Source: a bacterium (GTDB lineage: Bacteria; Krumholzibacteriota; Krumholzibacteriia; LZORAL124-64-63). From it: DNA of 64,000 nucleotides. Below are positions 1 through 10,798 of this stretch, in pieces. The DNA is taken from contig JADJQR010000001.1 in NCBI GenBank assembly GCA_016712675.1, positions 2,666,001 through 2,730,000 of the forward strand. The letters run 5' to 3'. The stretch's first letter is position 1, and every line of letters starts with the position of its first letter. The notes below the pieces were generated by a model, which was not told where the DNA came from, did no database searches, and saw only the letters and a list, made by a program, of their open reading frames with translations. Both the position numbers and the translations under genes were made by a program.

Positions 1-53
1 CCGCGCGCGCTGGCCTTCCCCTCACCGCCCAGGAGCCGGCTGAGCAGGGACAT
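1..53 (-). CDS. 5' end of an unidentified gene (cut by window edge)
   Basis: An ATG lies one base after the TGA stop of ftsZ (TGAGATG), giving an open frame that runs off the window edge. Only 17 residues are visible, beginning MSLLSRLLGG. The tight spacing suggests translational coupling to ftsZ. No good Shine-Dalgarno sequence is seen and the product cannot be identified from this fragment. A chance frame remains possible. Confidence 0.4.
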   Translation of the reverse strand, partial: MSLLSRLLGGEGKASAR

Positions 54-54
54 C

Positions 55-2160
55 TCAGTCCATGTACTTGCGCGTGTAGGCCGGCGCGCTCAGGTCGGCA
101 TTCGGATTCTCCGGCCCCAACCCGGCCGCCGCCGACCGCGTCATCGGCGGCACCACGGCCGTGCCGTCCGGAACCTCGACCTCACCGAGGTTGCGCGTGC
201 CCACCGGCGTCAGGAAGCGCCCGACGCCTCCCGCTGCGGCGGCCGCCGTGCGCTGGGGCGCGGCCAAGGGATCCAGGCGCGCTGGCGTGCGCGGTTCGCC
301 GCCGGCGACCGCATCCCGGGACAGGAAGCCGGTGACAATGCGACCCGCCATCGGCTGCACCTCGCTGACGGCTTTGCGCAGGGACCAGGACCCCACCTGA
401 GCGGCGGGCATCTCGTGTCCGTTGCGGGGCGAGGACGTCTCGAACTCGGGTTCCGGCAGCGTCGCGGCTTCGGCCGCGGCCAGCGCTGCGGCTGCGGCTG
501 CGGCTTCGGCTTCGGCCGCGGCCAGGGCGGCCGCTTCGGCCTCGGCGGTCAGGACCGCCTCCTGCTCGGCCAGTTCGCGCGCCTCCAGCTCCTCCAGTTC
601 GCGCAGCCGCTGCGCTTCGCGCAGTTGCGCCTCGTGTTCCTGCCGCACGCGGGCCTCGATCTCCTCGCGGAGCTTGTCCTCGAGCTCCTGGCGCACGCGC
701 GCCTCGTACTCGGCGCGTTCGTGTGCTTCCCGTTCGGCGCGCAGGCGCGCTTCCTCCTCGGCCTGCAGTCGCGCCGCCTCGGCGGCGATTTCCGCTTCGG
801 CGGCCAGGCGCACCTCCTCCTCGGCCCGGACCCGTGCCGCCTCGGCGGCCGCTTCGGCTTCGGCGGCCTGGCGGGCCTCCTCCTCCTCCAGCGCGCGCAG
901 CTGGGCCTCGAGTTCGGCCAGCTCCTGTTCCTCGCGTTCGAGCGCCTCGCGCTCGGCGGCTTCGCGTGCGGCAAGTTCGGCAGCTGCGGCCTCGGCAACG
1001 GCCTCGTCGCCGGCCAGTGTGGCGGCCGGCCAGGGTGCGTTCCAGTCGTCGGGTTCCGCTTCGGCGTCGGTCACGACGTTGGCAGCTGGGGTTTCGGTCG
1101 CCGCCAGGATCTCCGGCGTCGGGGCCTGGCCGGGGGCCACCGCCGCGGCCGCTGCCACGGCCGCCGGGGCTGCCCGATCCTCGACGTGGGCGGCATCGAA
1201 GCCGGTCGCGATCACGGTCAGTTGCAGCGTGTCGCCCAGCGACTCGTCGTTGCCGTAGCCGAAGATCACGTGCGCCTGCGGGCCAGCGGCCTCCTGGATG
1301 AATTCCATCGCCTCGGCGGTGTCCTGCAGCCCGACGTCGCGCCCGAGCACGTTGACCAGCACGGCGCGGCTGCCACGGATGTCGACGTCCTCCAGGAGCG
1401 GCGAACTGATCGCCTGCCGGGCCGCCTCGACGGCGCGGTCGGGGCCTTCGGCGCGGCCGGTGCCCATCATCGCCTGGCCCATGTCCTTCATGACGGTGCG
1501 TACGTCGGCGAAGTCGAGGTTCACGTGGTCATGGCGCGAGATGATCTCGTAGATGCCGCGCGTGGCCTCGTACAGGACGTTGTCGGCGATGCGGAACGCC
1601 TCGCGCATGGTGGTGCCGCGCGGGACCACCTCCAGCAGCCGCTGGTTCGGGATGATGATGAGGGTGTCGACCGACTGGCGCAGTTCCTCGATGCCCGCCA
1701 GGGCCTGCTGCATGCGGACCGAGGCCTCGAAGCGGAAGGGCTTGGTGACGATGGCCACCGTCAGGGCGCCCAGCTCGCGCGCCACGCGCGCGATGACCGG
1801 CGCGGCGCCGGTGCCGGTGCCGCCGCCCATGCCGGCCGTGACGAAGACCATGTCCGCGCCGGACAGGGCCTCGCGCAGGCCGTCGAGGTCCTCCTCGGCC
1901 GCCGCGCGGCCCACCGCGGGGTCGCCGCCGGAGCCGAGACCCTTGGTGCGCACGGCGCCGATCTGGAGGGTACGGTGGGCAGGGGAGTCGTGCAGGGCCT
2001 GCAGGTCCGTGTTCATGGCGAAGAACTCGACCCCGACCAGACCCGCCTCGATCATCCGGCCGACGGCGTTGCCGCCGGCGCCGCCGACGCCGACGACCTT
2101 GATGTCGGCCAGGCGCTCGGTACCGGTGCGATCGGTGTCATCGGCGAACTCGAACATCAT
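55..2160 (-). CDS. ftsZ: Cell division protein FtsZ with long coiled-coil C-terminal extension
   Basis: Tubulin-like GTPase that polymerises into the Z ring at midcell. The GTP-binding signature GGGTGTG is at residues 112-118 and the catalytic T7 loop NLDFADVR at 214-221, so both halves of the intersubunit active site look intact. The globular core ends near residue 325. A Glu/Ala/Arg-rich coil follows at about 385-570, then a variable linker. The last 13 residues (DLSAPAYTRKYMD) resemble the conserved C-terminal peptide that binds FtsA in other bacteria. At about 701 aa the protein is nearly twice the usual 350-400. I chose the ATG at 2160 because AAGGAGGAGG lies 8 nt upstream; an ATG at 2190 would put that sequence inside the gene. 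Last complete gene of the dcw cluster, after ftsA. Confidence 0.95.
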   Translation of the reverse strand: MMFEFADDTDRTGTERLADIKVVGVGGAGGNAVGRMIEAGLVGVEFFAMNTDLQALHDSPAHRTLQIGAVRTKGLGSGGDPAVGRAAAEEDLDGLREALSGADMVFVTAGMGGGTGTGAAPVIARVARELGALTVAIVTKPFRFEASVRMQQALAGIEELRQSVDTLIIIPNQRLLEVVPRGTTMREAFRIADNVLYEATRGIYEIISRHDHVNLDFADVRTVMKDMGQAMMGTGRAEGPDRAVEAARQAISSPLLEDVDIRGSRAVLVNVLGRDVGLQDTAEAMEFIQEAAGPQAHVIFGYGNDESLGDTLQLTVIATGFDAAHVEDRAAPAAVAAAAAVAPGQAPTPEILAATETPAANVVTDAEAEPDDWNAPWPAATLAGDEAVAEAAAAELAAREAAEREALEREEQELAELEAQLRALEEEEARQAAEAEAAAEAARVRAEEEVRLAAEAEIAAEAARLQAEEEARLRAEREAHERAEYEARVRQELEDKLREEIEARVRQEHEAQLREAQRLRELEELEARELAEQEAVLTAEAEAAALAAAEAEAAAAAAALAAAEAATLPEPEFETSSPRNGHEMPAAQVGSWSLRKAVSEVQPMAGRIVTGFLSRDAVAGGEPRTPARLDPLAAPQRTAAAAAGGVGRFLTPVGTRNLGEVEVPDGTAVVPPMTRSAAAGLGPENPNADLSAPAYTRKYMD

Positions 2161-2280
2161 GACGCCCGCCTCCTCCTTGAGATGGGTCATGGCATCCGGC
2201 GGGCCGCGGGAAGCGCGGTATCCCTCTGCCGCGCACTACAATAGGCCGGCGCCGGTGCTGCGGGACTGCGTGTGCAATCC

Positions 2281-2307
2281 ATTAACACACCGCCAAAGCG
2301 ACCTCAA
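2281..2307 (-). promoter_or_regulatory. Possible ftsZ promoter in the ftsA-ftsZ gap
   Basis: The 173-nt gap between ftsA and ftsZ is long for this cluster, where most genes overlap. Read on the minus strand it contains TTGAGG, 15 nt, then GTTAAT. Spacing is short and the match modest. A dedicated ftsZ promoter is common in other bacteria, but here this is only a candidate. Nothing else was recognised in the gap. Confidence 0.25.
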
Positions 2308-2333
2308 GGATTTTTTTCGGTTTCGGGCTCCGG

Positions 2334-3578
2334 TCAGGCCTCGGCGGCCATCTCGCCGCCCGGATCGTGCCGGCGCCAGCGACCGCGCAGGCGCGCCAGC
2401 CAGCCCCCCCGTCCGGGCGGCGTGGCGCGAGGCTCCTGGTCCTCGCCGCCGGCGTACAGGAGCCCCAGGCCGAGGGCCGTAGCCCATTGGCCGTCCGGCA
2501 GCGCGCCGGCGTCCTTCAACGCGGCGGGCAGGTAAGCGCGGCGCACCGGGAGATCGAGGACCTCTTCGCACAGCGCGCGCGTGCCCCGGCAGCGACTGCC
2601 GCCGCCGGTCAGCACCACGCCGGCCTTGAGCGCTGCCAGTTCGCGCGCATCGCCGAAGTCGTTCTTCACGCAGGTGAAGATCTCCTCCATGCGGGGTTCG
2701 AGGATCGCCGCCACCAGGCCCGGCGTCTCGGTGGGACGCCGTTCCTCGAACAGCACGTCGATGGGGACCTGGTCCACGAGGCTGCGCAGGACGACCCCTC
2801 GCGTGCGCTTGACGTCCTCGGCCAGATCGCGCTGGATCCGCAGCCCGTGGGCAAGATCGCCCGTCAGATGCCAGCCACCCAGCGCGACGGCGCCGCTCGC
2901 CACGATGACACCCTTGCGATACACCGCCCAGTTGGTGCACAGGCCGCCGACATCGATGAGCATGGCACCCTCCTGCCGCTCGCGCGCGTCGAGCAGCGCC
3001 GCCGCGGTGGCCAAGACATCGATCTCCTCGCCGAGTGGCTTGTACTTCGCCGTCGTGATCGCGTTCTCGATGTTGTGCAGCACGCTGCGCGAGCCGGTGA
3101 TCACGTGTGCCTGGATCTCGAGTTGGGCGCCGACGCGCCCCACCGGATCGATGACCCCGCGGACACGGTCGACCGCGTATTCCACCGGCGTGACCGAGAG
3201 GATCTGGTGGTCGAACGGGATCGCCATCGCGCTGGCGCGTGTGCGCGCCTCATCGAGGTCCGCGTGGCGGATCGGACGCGGCCCCGGACCGATAGGCAGC
3301 CCGGCGGTGGCACGCACCGAACGCAGGTGGGGACCGCTGATGTTGTAGGCGAAGCCCGAAACGTAGATGTCCGCCACCTGTTCGAGACGCGCCATCAGCC
3401 GCGCGATGCACGCGGAGCCGGCGCCGAGGTCCACGAAGTCCCCGTCCCGGAAGCCCTGGGCGGGTTCCTCGGCGTGGCCGACGACCTTGAACGAACCCCC
3501 GTGCCCCACCTCGGTGACGACGGCGCGGAACGTGGTGGTGCCGAAATCACAGGCGACGATCAGACGTCCCTCGCTCAT
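2334..3578 (-). CDS. ftsA: Cell division protein FtsA (divergent)
   Basis: Actin-fold ATPase that anchors FtsZ to the membrane and signals to the septal wall machinery. The phosphate-1 loop DFGTTTFR is near residues 11-18, the family segment around DPVGRVGAQLEI is in the middle, phosphate-2 is LIDVGGLCTNWAV and the adenosine motif is VVLTGGG. The C-terminus carries an amphipathic Trp/Arg-rich stretch (GGWLARLRGRWRR), as expected of the membrane-targeting helix. Length 414 aa is normal. The usual DIGT(S/T)K becomes DFGTTTFR and the sequence is divergent overall. Its ATG overlaps the ftsQ stop (ATGA), indicating coupled translation. Confidence 0.9.
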   Translation of the reverse strand: MSEGRLIVACDFGTTTFRAVVTEVGHGGSFKVVGHAEEPAQGFRDGDFVDLGAGSACIARLMARLEQVADIYVSGFAYNISGPHLRSVRATAGLPIGPGPRPIRHADLDEARTRASAMAIPFDHQILSVTPVEYAVDRVRGVIDPVGRVGAQLEIQAHVITGSRSVLHNIENAITTAKYKPLGEEIDVLATAAALLDARERQEGAMLIDVGGLCTNWAVYRKGVIVASGAVALGGWHLTGDLAHGLRIQRDLAEDVKRTRGVVLRSLVDQVPIDVLFEERRPTETPGLVAAILEPRMEEIFTCVKNDFGDARELAALKAGVVLTGGGSRCRGTRALCEEVLDLPVRRAYLPAALKDAGALPDGQWATALGLGLLYAGGEDQEPRATPPGRGGWLARLRGRWRRHDPGGEMAAEA

Positions 3579-4485
3579 GTCTGCTCCTTGGCGACGTCCG
3601 GCTGTCGCGCAGCCGAATCCTCGTCGTCGGTCGCGGTCTCCGCCTCCGACTCGATCGTCGGCTGCGGTCTGACCGTCAAACGGTCCCGGAATCTCAGGTC
3701 GATGACCAGATTGGAGTCCACGTGCGCGCGCGCTGTCAGATAGCGCGTCAGGCGTTCGGCGAACCCCTCGCGCCCCACCAGCAGCGTCGCCTCGCGTCCC
3801 CTGAGGACGACGCCGTAGCCATCAGGGCCGGACACGACGAAATCGACGGTCGTGGCCGCTTCGAGTCCGCTGCTCTCGAGCGCCTCGACCAGTTCCAGCA
3901 CCGACGGCGCGAGAGTCGACGGCAGCCGCGCCGGGCCTGTCGCCTGGCGTTCGACCACGATACCCGTCAGCACCGGCAGGTCCGGGGCAGGCAGGTGCGT
4001 CGGGAATGGCAGCACGCGACCGTCCTCGACCAGGACCAGCGCCGGCGCCCCCGGGGGCGCACCCGGCTCGGCAACCACCAGCAGGGGCCGCCACTCGATC
4101 AACTCGACGTCCACCGAAGCCGGCAGTCGCCTCTGCACGTGCGCCTCGCGAATCCACGGCAACTCGGCCAGTGCCTGCCGTACGTCGCCCTCGCCGAGCG
4201 TCCACAGGTTGCGCCCAAGCAGCGTCGCCAGCGCGCCACGCAGCGCGCGCTCGTCCGTGAAGCGATAGTCGCCGGTGCCTACGCGCGCGACGGCGAAGGT
4301 GCCGCTACCGGCCAGCCACCAGCCCGCCGCACCGAGGCCGCCGACGATCACCGTTCCCGCCAGCACGCGGCGCCAGGGGAAGCGGCGGCGGGGTGGCGCG
4401 GCGCGGCGCACCGCGAAGACCACGTCGGCTCCGGGACGGCGGCGCGGCTCCGGAGACGGCGCCGACGGCATCGACGTCGGCGTCA

Positions 4486-4486
<1 letters not shown>
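3575..4486 (-). CDS. ftsQ: Cell division protein FtsQ/DivIB
   Basis: Bitopic protein of the divisome FtsQLB subcomplex. A basic, proline-rich cytoplasmic tail of about 40 residues is followed by one membrane segment (VLAGTVIVGGLGAAGWWLAG), then a POTRA-like region (VARVGTGDYRF, LLGRNLWTL, LPWIREAHVQRRLPASV) and the FtsQ beta domain. The C-terminus is acidic. The ATG is set by the TGATG junction with murC (1-nt overlap); the open frame extends upstream but only as the shadow of murC. 303 aa, typical. It sits directly after murC, with no murB or ddl between. Confidence 0.93.
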
Positions 4487-5874
<1,388 letters not shown>

Positions 5875-5879
5875 CGGCT

Positions 5880-7019
5880 CTACTCCCGGGTGAGGACCGG
5901 TTGGGCGCGGCCGGCGGGGTGGCCGGCCAGCGCCAGGACGTCGGCGGCGATCACGGCGGCCGCGTCCGGCCTGCCCAGCGCGCGGGCGGCCGCGGCCATG
6001 CCCGCCAACCGGATCGGGTCAGCCAGCAGCGACGACACCAGCGCCTCCAGGCGCGGGCCGTCGCATTCGGCGTCCGGCACGACCGTCGCAGCACCGGCGC
6101 GCTCGCAGTCCAGCGCGTTGCGCGTCTGGTGATCGTCGGTCGCATGGGGAAACGGCACCAGCACGGCCGCCTTGCCCAGGCAATGCAGTTCCGCCAGCGT
6201 CATCGCCCCGGCACGGCAGACCACCAGGTCGGCGCGCGCCAGTTCGGCTGCCATGTCGTCGATGTAAGGCACGACCGCCACACGCCCGCCGGGCGCTGCT
6301 GCCGCGACGGCTGCACTGACTCCGGCGAACTCGCGGGGACCCGTCTGCGCCAGCACCGTCAGGTCGCCGCGCGCGTCCCAGGCCGCAGCCGCCTGCCCCA
6401 CGGCGCGGTTGAGCGTGGCAGCCCCGCCGCTGCCGCCGAACACCAGCACATGGCGCCCGCCGGGTGCCGGTTCGGTCCGCCCGTCCGTCGCCGCCGCGGC
6501 CATCGCCGCCCGCACGGGATTGCCGGTGGCCACGCAGCGACCGGCCGGGAACCAGCGTGCCGCCCCGGCAAAACCCAGGTATGCGCGCCGCGCCCACCGT
6601 CCGACCAGTCGGTTGACCGAGCCGGGAATCGCGTTCTGCTCCTGCACCGCGCACGTGATGCCGAGCAGCCGCGCCGCCGCGATCACCGGCGCGCTGACGT
6701 AGCCACCGGTGCCCAGCACCACGTCCGGCCGGCGCCGGATCAGCAGCGCCAGGCTGGCCAGCCCGCCGGCGCCGAAGTTTAGCAGAAAACGCAGGCGCGC
6801 CACCAGGCCCAGGCCGCGAAAGCCGGACGCCGGGACCGTGGCCAGCGGCCAGCCCGCGCGCGGTACCAGCGTCGACTCGATGCCGCGGCGCGTGCCCACG
6901 AATCGGATCTCCGCGTCAGGAGCCAGCCGCTTGATCTGTTCGGCCACCGCCAGGCCCGGGTAGACGTGGCCGCCGGTGCCACCACCGGTCAGCATCACGC
7001 GGACCGGCCGCGCGCTCAC
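5880..7019 (-). CDS. murG: Undecaprenyldiphospho-muramoylpentapeptide beta-N-acetylglucosaminyltransferase
   Basis: GT28 transferase that adds GlcNAc to lipid I, making lipid II on the inner face of the membrane. The donor/lipid loop TGGGTGGHVYP is at the N-terminus and a second glycine loop is FGGSGGAATLN. The UDP-GlcNAc segment includes CRAGAMTLAEL and PFPHATDDHQTRNA. 379 aa, normal. The GTG start overlaps the ftsW stop (GTGA). The frame is open farther upstream but there encodes only the antisense register of ftsW. Confidence 0.95.
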   Translation of the reverse strand: MSARPVRVMLTGGGTGGHVYPGLAVAEQIKRLAPDAEIRFVGTRRGIESTLVPRAGWPLATVPASGFRGLGLVARLRFLLNFGAGGLASLALLIRRRPDVVLGTGGYVSAPVIAAARLLGITCAVQEQNAIPGSVNRLVGRWARRAYLGFAGAARWFPAGRCVATGNPVRAAMAAAATDGRTEPAPGGRHVLVFGGSGGAATLNRAVGQAAAAWDARGDLTVLAQTGPREFAGVSAAVAAAAPGGRVAVVPYIDDMAAELARADLVVCRAGAMTLAELHCLGKAAVLVPFPHATDDHQTRNALDCERAGAATVVPDAECDGPRLEALVSSLLADPIRLAGMAAAARALGRPDAAAVIAADVLALAGHPAGRAQPVLTRE

Positions 7020-8197
7020 GCCACGCCGCCGCGTTCCCACCGGCGGCGGTAGACCTCGCTGGAGCGGCTGCGGCGATCGATGCTCAGCAGGATGCCGATC
7101 GCGGCCAGACCTGCCAGCATGGCGGTGCCGCCGAAGCTGACGAACGGGAGCGGGACGCCGATGACCGGGATCAGACCCAGAACCATGCCCAGGTTGGCCA
7201 GACCGTACACGGCCAGCCCGCCGGTCAAACCTGCGGCCAGCAGCCGGCCGAACGCATCCGGCGCCCTCTGTGCGATCAGCAGCCCGCGCCAGACCAGGAC
7301 CGTCAGCAGGATGATCACGCCGAGCGAACCGACCAGGCCCGTCTCCTCGCCCAGCAGCGAGTAGATGAAGTCGGTGTGGGCCTCGGGCAGGAACGCGTAC
7401 TTGTTGTGGCTCTGGCCGATGCCCAGTCCACGCGCGCCGCCCGCGCCCAGGCTGATCAGCGACTGGTCCACCTGGTGGCCGAATGAGCCGCCGCCAAGGC
7501 CGGTGATCACATGCCCCACGCGCACGCCGATCTTGTTGATGACCAGGCTGGCCAGCACGACGACAACAGGCGAAACCAGCGCCGCCCAGCGCAAGGCCCG
7601 GTCGGCGATGCCGGTGATGTACACCATGAGCGCGGTGACCAGGCAGACCACCAGCATGTTGCCGTAGTTCGGCTGGGCGGCCAGCAGCACCAGCAGGAGC
7701 AGCGGCCCGGCGCCGAGCGTCCGCAGGAGCGTGCGGCCGGTGATCCGACCGATCGCGCGCAGCGAAGACAGGCGCTCGGCCAGGTACATGATCATGGCGA
7801 GCTTGGCCAGCTCCACCGGCTGCAGCGAAAAACCCCCGATGGAGAGCCAGCGGTTGATCTCCCGCTGGCCGTCGGCGCCCTGGCGGCCCATCACCAGCGT
7901 CAGCGCCACGAGCGCGAACGAGGCAGCCATCGCCGAACGGTTGAACCAGGGCGTGCGCCAGACGTGGTAATCGACGCGAGACAGCCCCAGCAGCAGCACG
8001 GCGCCGAGCCCGATCATCAGGAGGTGCTTGACCACCATGAAGTGGCGACCGAAGGCGGTGACGCCGCCGCTGAGGTCCGAGCTGCCGGCCCCGTAGACGA
8101 CGAACACGCCGGTGAACAGCAGCAGCCCTACCGAGCCGAGCAGCCAGCCGTCCCCGCCCTCGAACGAGCCGATCATTTCGCGAAGCGTGCGGTTCAT
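7016..8197 (-). CDS. ftsW: Septal peptidoglycan polymerase FtsW (SEDS family)
   Basis: Polytopic SEDS glycosyltransferase that polymerises lipid II at the septum together with FtsI. About ten hydrophobic segments are visible, with the hallmarks INRWLSIGGFSLQPVELAK, a KYAFLPEAHTDFIYSLLGEE loop containing the catalytic-region acidic residues, and VPLPFVSFGGTAM near the end. 393 aa. The ATG at 8197 is preferred because AGGGAGG lies 5 nt upstream; the frame extends 23 codons farther without a ribosome-binding site. It lies between murD and murG and overlaps murG by 4 nt. Confidence 0.95.
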   Translation of the reverse strand: MNRTLREMIGSFEGGDGWLLGSVGLLLFTGVFVVYGAGSSDLSGGVTAFGRHFMVVKHLLMIGLGAVLLLGLSRVDYHVWRTPWFNRSAMAASFALVALTLVMGRQGADGQREINRWLSIGGFSLQPVELAKLAMIMYLAERLSSLRAIGRITGRTLLRTLGAGPLLLLVLLAAQPNYGNMLVVCLVTALMVYITGIADRALRWAALVSPVVVVLASLVINKIGVRVGHVITGLGGGSFGHQVDQSLISLGAGGARGLGIGQSHNKYAFLPEAHTDFIYSLLGEETGLVGSLGVIILLTVLVWRGLLIAQRAPDAFGRLLAAGLTGGLAVYGLANLGMVLGLIPVIGVPLPFVSFGGTAMLAGLAAIGILLSIDRRSRSSEVYRRRWERGGVA

Positions 8198-8249
8198 CGG
8201 ACCCTCCCTGGTCGATGACTGCCGGTTCCGTCCGCGGCATCCCTGCCGC

Positions 8250-9620
8250 TCAGGGCGGTGAGGCACCTGTCTTGAGCGCGGCGGCCGCGAACGCGGCTCC
8301 CCGGGCCCGGTAGTTGGCGAACATGTCGAAGCTGGCGCAGGCCGGGCTCAGCAGCACGGTCGCGTCGGGCTCGGCCAGGTCCGCGGCCAGTGCCACGGCC
8401 CGGTCCATGTCGGCAGCCGTGCTCAGCGGCACGGCGCCCGCCAGCGCACGACCGATGGCCGGTCCTTCGGCCCCGATCAGCACCACATGGCGCACCGCGC
8501 CCAGCACCCCGCGCAGCGGCGTGTAGTCTTCGCCCTTGCCGCTGCCGCCGGCGATCAGCACGACCTGCCCGTGATGCCCGGCCAGGCCCGCGCACACCGC
8601 ATGCACGTTCGTGGCCTTGGTGTCGTTGACGAAGCGCACGCCGCCGCGCACGGCCACCAGTTCGTGGCGGTCCGCCAGGCCGGCGAACGAGCGCAGCCCG
8701 GCCGCCATCGCCCCCGGCTCCAGGCTCAGGCCCAGGCCCATCGCAACGGCGGCCAGCGCGTTGAGGCGGTTGGTCGGCGACCGCTGCGCGAGTTCCGCCT
8801 CCGGCAGCAGCGGTGCCGGCGCCTGCCCCGGCCCCCCGGCCCACAGCGCGCCGTCGCGGAAGAACACGCCGGCGCCCTCTCCCTCCTGGCCAAACCACAG
8901 TCGACCGGCCTCTGTGGGCCACGCCTGTGCCTCGGGGCAGCCGGTCCAGGTGACGAACAGCCCGTCCGGCGGCAGCAGCCCGGCCAGTCGTTGCTTGGCC
9001 GCGTAGTAGGACGCCAGGTCCGGATAGCGATCCAGGTGGTCGGGCGCCAGGTTCAGCACGGCGCCCACGCGCGGCCGGAACGTCTCCACGCTCTCGAGCT
9101 GGAACGAACTGACCTCGACCACGGCGATGTCCGCCGGGCCCAGTTCCTCGGCGGCCAGGCAGAGCGGTCGCCCGACGTTGCCCAGTGCCTCGCCGCGGCG
9201 CCCTGTCGCGCGCACCAAGTGCGCCAGCAGTTCCGTCGTGGTCGACTTGCCGTTGGTGCCGGTGATGGCCGCCATCGTCGCCCGGCAGAAGCGCGCCCCC
9301 AGTTCCAGTTCGCCGATGACCGGCGTTCCGGCCGCCAGGGCCGCCAGGCGCGGGTGCGTGCCCGGCACGCCCGGGCTGATAATCACCAGGTCGGGCGCGG
9401 ACCACGCCGGTTCCGGCAGGTCGCCGCCGTGCCGGATTTCGTCGAAGCAGGCAGCGGCAGCGGCGGTCAGTCCCTCGCGTTCCCACCGCGCGTGCAGCGA
9501 CGCCTCGTCCGCGTCATCGAGTCCCAGGACATGCGCCCGGTGGCGGCGCAGCAGGGCGCCGGCCGCGCAGCCGCTGCGCGCCAGCCCCATCACCCAGCAG
9601 CGCTTGCCCTCCAGCCGCAT
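8250..9620 (-). CDS. murD: UDP-N-acetylmuramoylalanine--D-glutamate ligase
   Basis: Cytoplasmic Mur ligase adding D-Glu to UDP-MurNAc-L-Ala. The N-terminal Rossmann-like region has VMGLARSG near 10-17, the ATP loop GTNGKSTT is at 121-128, and the C-terminal domain has FVNDTKATNVHA and LIAGGSGKGEDY, both typical of MurD. 456 aa. The ATG is preceded by GGGGAGG at a short spacing. Order mraY-murD-ftsW-murG is the classical dcw order. Confidence 0.95.
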   Translation of the reverse strand: MRLEGKRCWVMGLARSGCAAGALLRRHRAHVLGLDDADEASLHARWEREGLTAAAAACFDEIRHGGDLPEPAWSAPDLVIISPGVPGTHPRLAALAAGTPVIGELELGARFCRATMAAITGTNGKSTTTELLAHLVRATGRRGEALGNVGRPLCLAAEELGPADIAVVEVSSFQLESVETFRPRVGAVLNLAPDHLDRYPDLASYYAAKQRLAGLLPPDGLFVTWTGCPEAQAWPTEAGRLWFGQEGEGAGVFFRDGALWAGGPGQAPAPLLPEAELAQRSPTNRLNALAAVAMGLGLSLEPGAMAAGLRSFAGLADRHELVAVRGGVRFVNDTKATNVHAVCAGLAGHHGQVVLIAGGSGKGEDYTPLRGVLGAVRHVVLIGAEGPAIGRALAGAVPLSTAADMDRAVALAADLAEPDATVLLSPACASFDMFANYRARGAAFAAAALKTGASPP

Positions 9621-9666
9621 GACCCTCCCCAGCCGGCCCGACGCCCCGCCCGGGCCAGCGTGCCCT

Positions 9667-10755
9667 CTACTGCAGCTTCAGCGAGCTCATGCCCAGCAGC
9701 AGCAGCAGGACGCCCGCGATCCAGAACCGGACGGTGACCTGCGTCTCCGACCAGCCCAACAGCTCGAAATGGTGGTGCAGCGGCGCCATGCGGAACAGCC
9801 GCTTGCCCCCGCTGCGCTTGAAGTACACGACCTGGGCCATGACCGAGACGGCCTCGGCCACGAACATGCCGCCGAGCACCACGAGCAGGAACTCGCGTTT
9901 GACCAGGATCGCCACGGTACCCAGGGCACCGCCCAGCGCCAGGCTGCCGGTGTCGCCCATGAACACGCGCGCCGGGTGCGCGTTGAACCAGAGGAAGCCG
10001 AGTCCGGCCCCCACCACCGCGGCGCAGTACACCGTCAGTTCGCCCGCCAGCGGCAGGTGCGGGGTGTGCAGGTACTGGGCGAACGCGGCATGGCCGCTGA
10101 GGTACGCCAGCACGGCATAGGCGGCGAATGCCAGCGAGCTGAGGCCGATGGCCAGGCCATCGAGCCCGTCGGTCAGGTTCACGGCATTGCTGGCGCCCGT
10201 GACCACGAGGATCACGAGCGGGATGTAGAACGGGCCCCAGTTGATGAAGAAGTCCTTCAGGAACGGCACGCTCGTCTTGGTCAGCATCGGGTCGCTGCCG
10301 CCGGTCTTCAGCAGGATGATCGCCAGCAGCAGCCCGAAGCTGATCTGGCCGACCAGCTTGAAGCGGCCGATCATCCCCTTGCGTCGCTTCTTGACCACCT
10401 TCAGGTAGTCGTCGATGAAGCCGATCGTGCCCATCCAGACGGTGCCCAGCAGCGCGAGTTGCACGTAGCGGTTCGTCAAGTCCGCCCACAGCAGCGTGGG
10501 GATCACGATCGCCGCGAGGATCAGCACGCCGCCCATCGTCGGCGTGCCCTTCTTCTTCTGGTGGGACTGCGGACCATCCTCGCGGATCTCCTCGCCGATC
10601 TGCAACGCATGCAGACGGCGGATCACCAGATTGCCCAGCAGGAAGCAGATGAGCAGCGCCGTGACGGTGGCGTACGCGGAGCGGAAGGTGATGTACTTGA
10701 AGACGTTTAACGCCGACCAGTACTCATGCAGAGGGTACAGAAGATGGTAGAACAT
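9667..10755 (-). CDS. mraY: Phospho-N-acetylmuramoyl-pentapeptide-transferase
   Basis: Integral membrane enzyme that transfers phospho-MurNAc-pentapeptide to undecaprenyl phosphate, forming lipid I. Seen: about ten membrane segments, the cytoplasmic loop KKGTPTMGG, the metal-binding aspartates in IGFIDDYLKVVKK, NLTDGLDGLA, and the C-terminal loop MAPLHHHFELLGWSE. 362 aa, full length, with no missing key residue. Confidence 0.97.
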   Translation of the reverse strand: MFYHLLYPLHEYWSALNVFKYITFRSAYATVTALLICFLLGNLVIRRLHALQIGEEIREDGPQSHQKKKGTPTMGGVLILAAIVIPTLLWADLTNRYVQLALLGTVWMGTIGFIDDYLKVVKKRRKGMIGRFKLVGQISFGLLLAIILLKTGGSDPMLTKTSVPFLKDFFINWGPFYIPLVILVVTGASNAVNLTDGLDGLAIGLSSLAFAAYAVLAYLSGHAAFAQYLHTPHLPLAGELTVYCAAVVGAGLGFLWFNAHPARVFMGDTGSLALGGALGTVAILVKREFLLVVLGGMFVAEAVSVMAQVVYFKRSGGKRLFRMAPLHHHFELLGWSETQVTVRFWIAGVLLLLLGMSSLKLQ

Positions 10756-10798
10756 GGCATCCTTGCCGCAGGTTCCCGAGCCGCCCGCCCGCCCGCCC

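Noticed and set aside
415-2244. A 609-codon plus-strand frame opposite ftsZ
   Set aside because: Composition is the antisense of the Glu/Ala-rich FtsZ coil and core, with no family features.
2309-2320. A run of T between ftsA and ftsZ, suggesting a terminator
   Set aside because: The T run is on the plus strand; on the transcribed minus strand it is a run of A with no hairpin before it.
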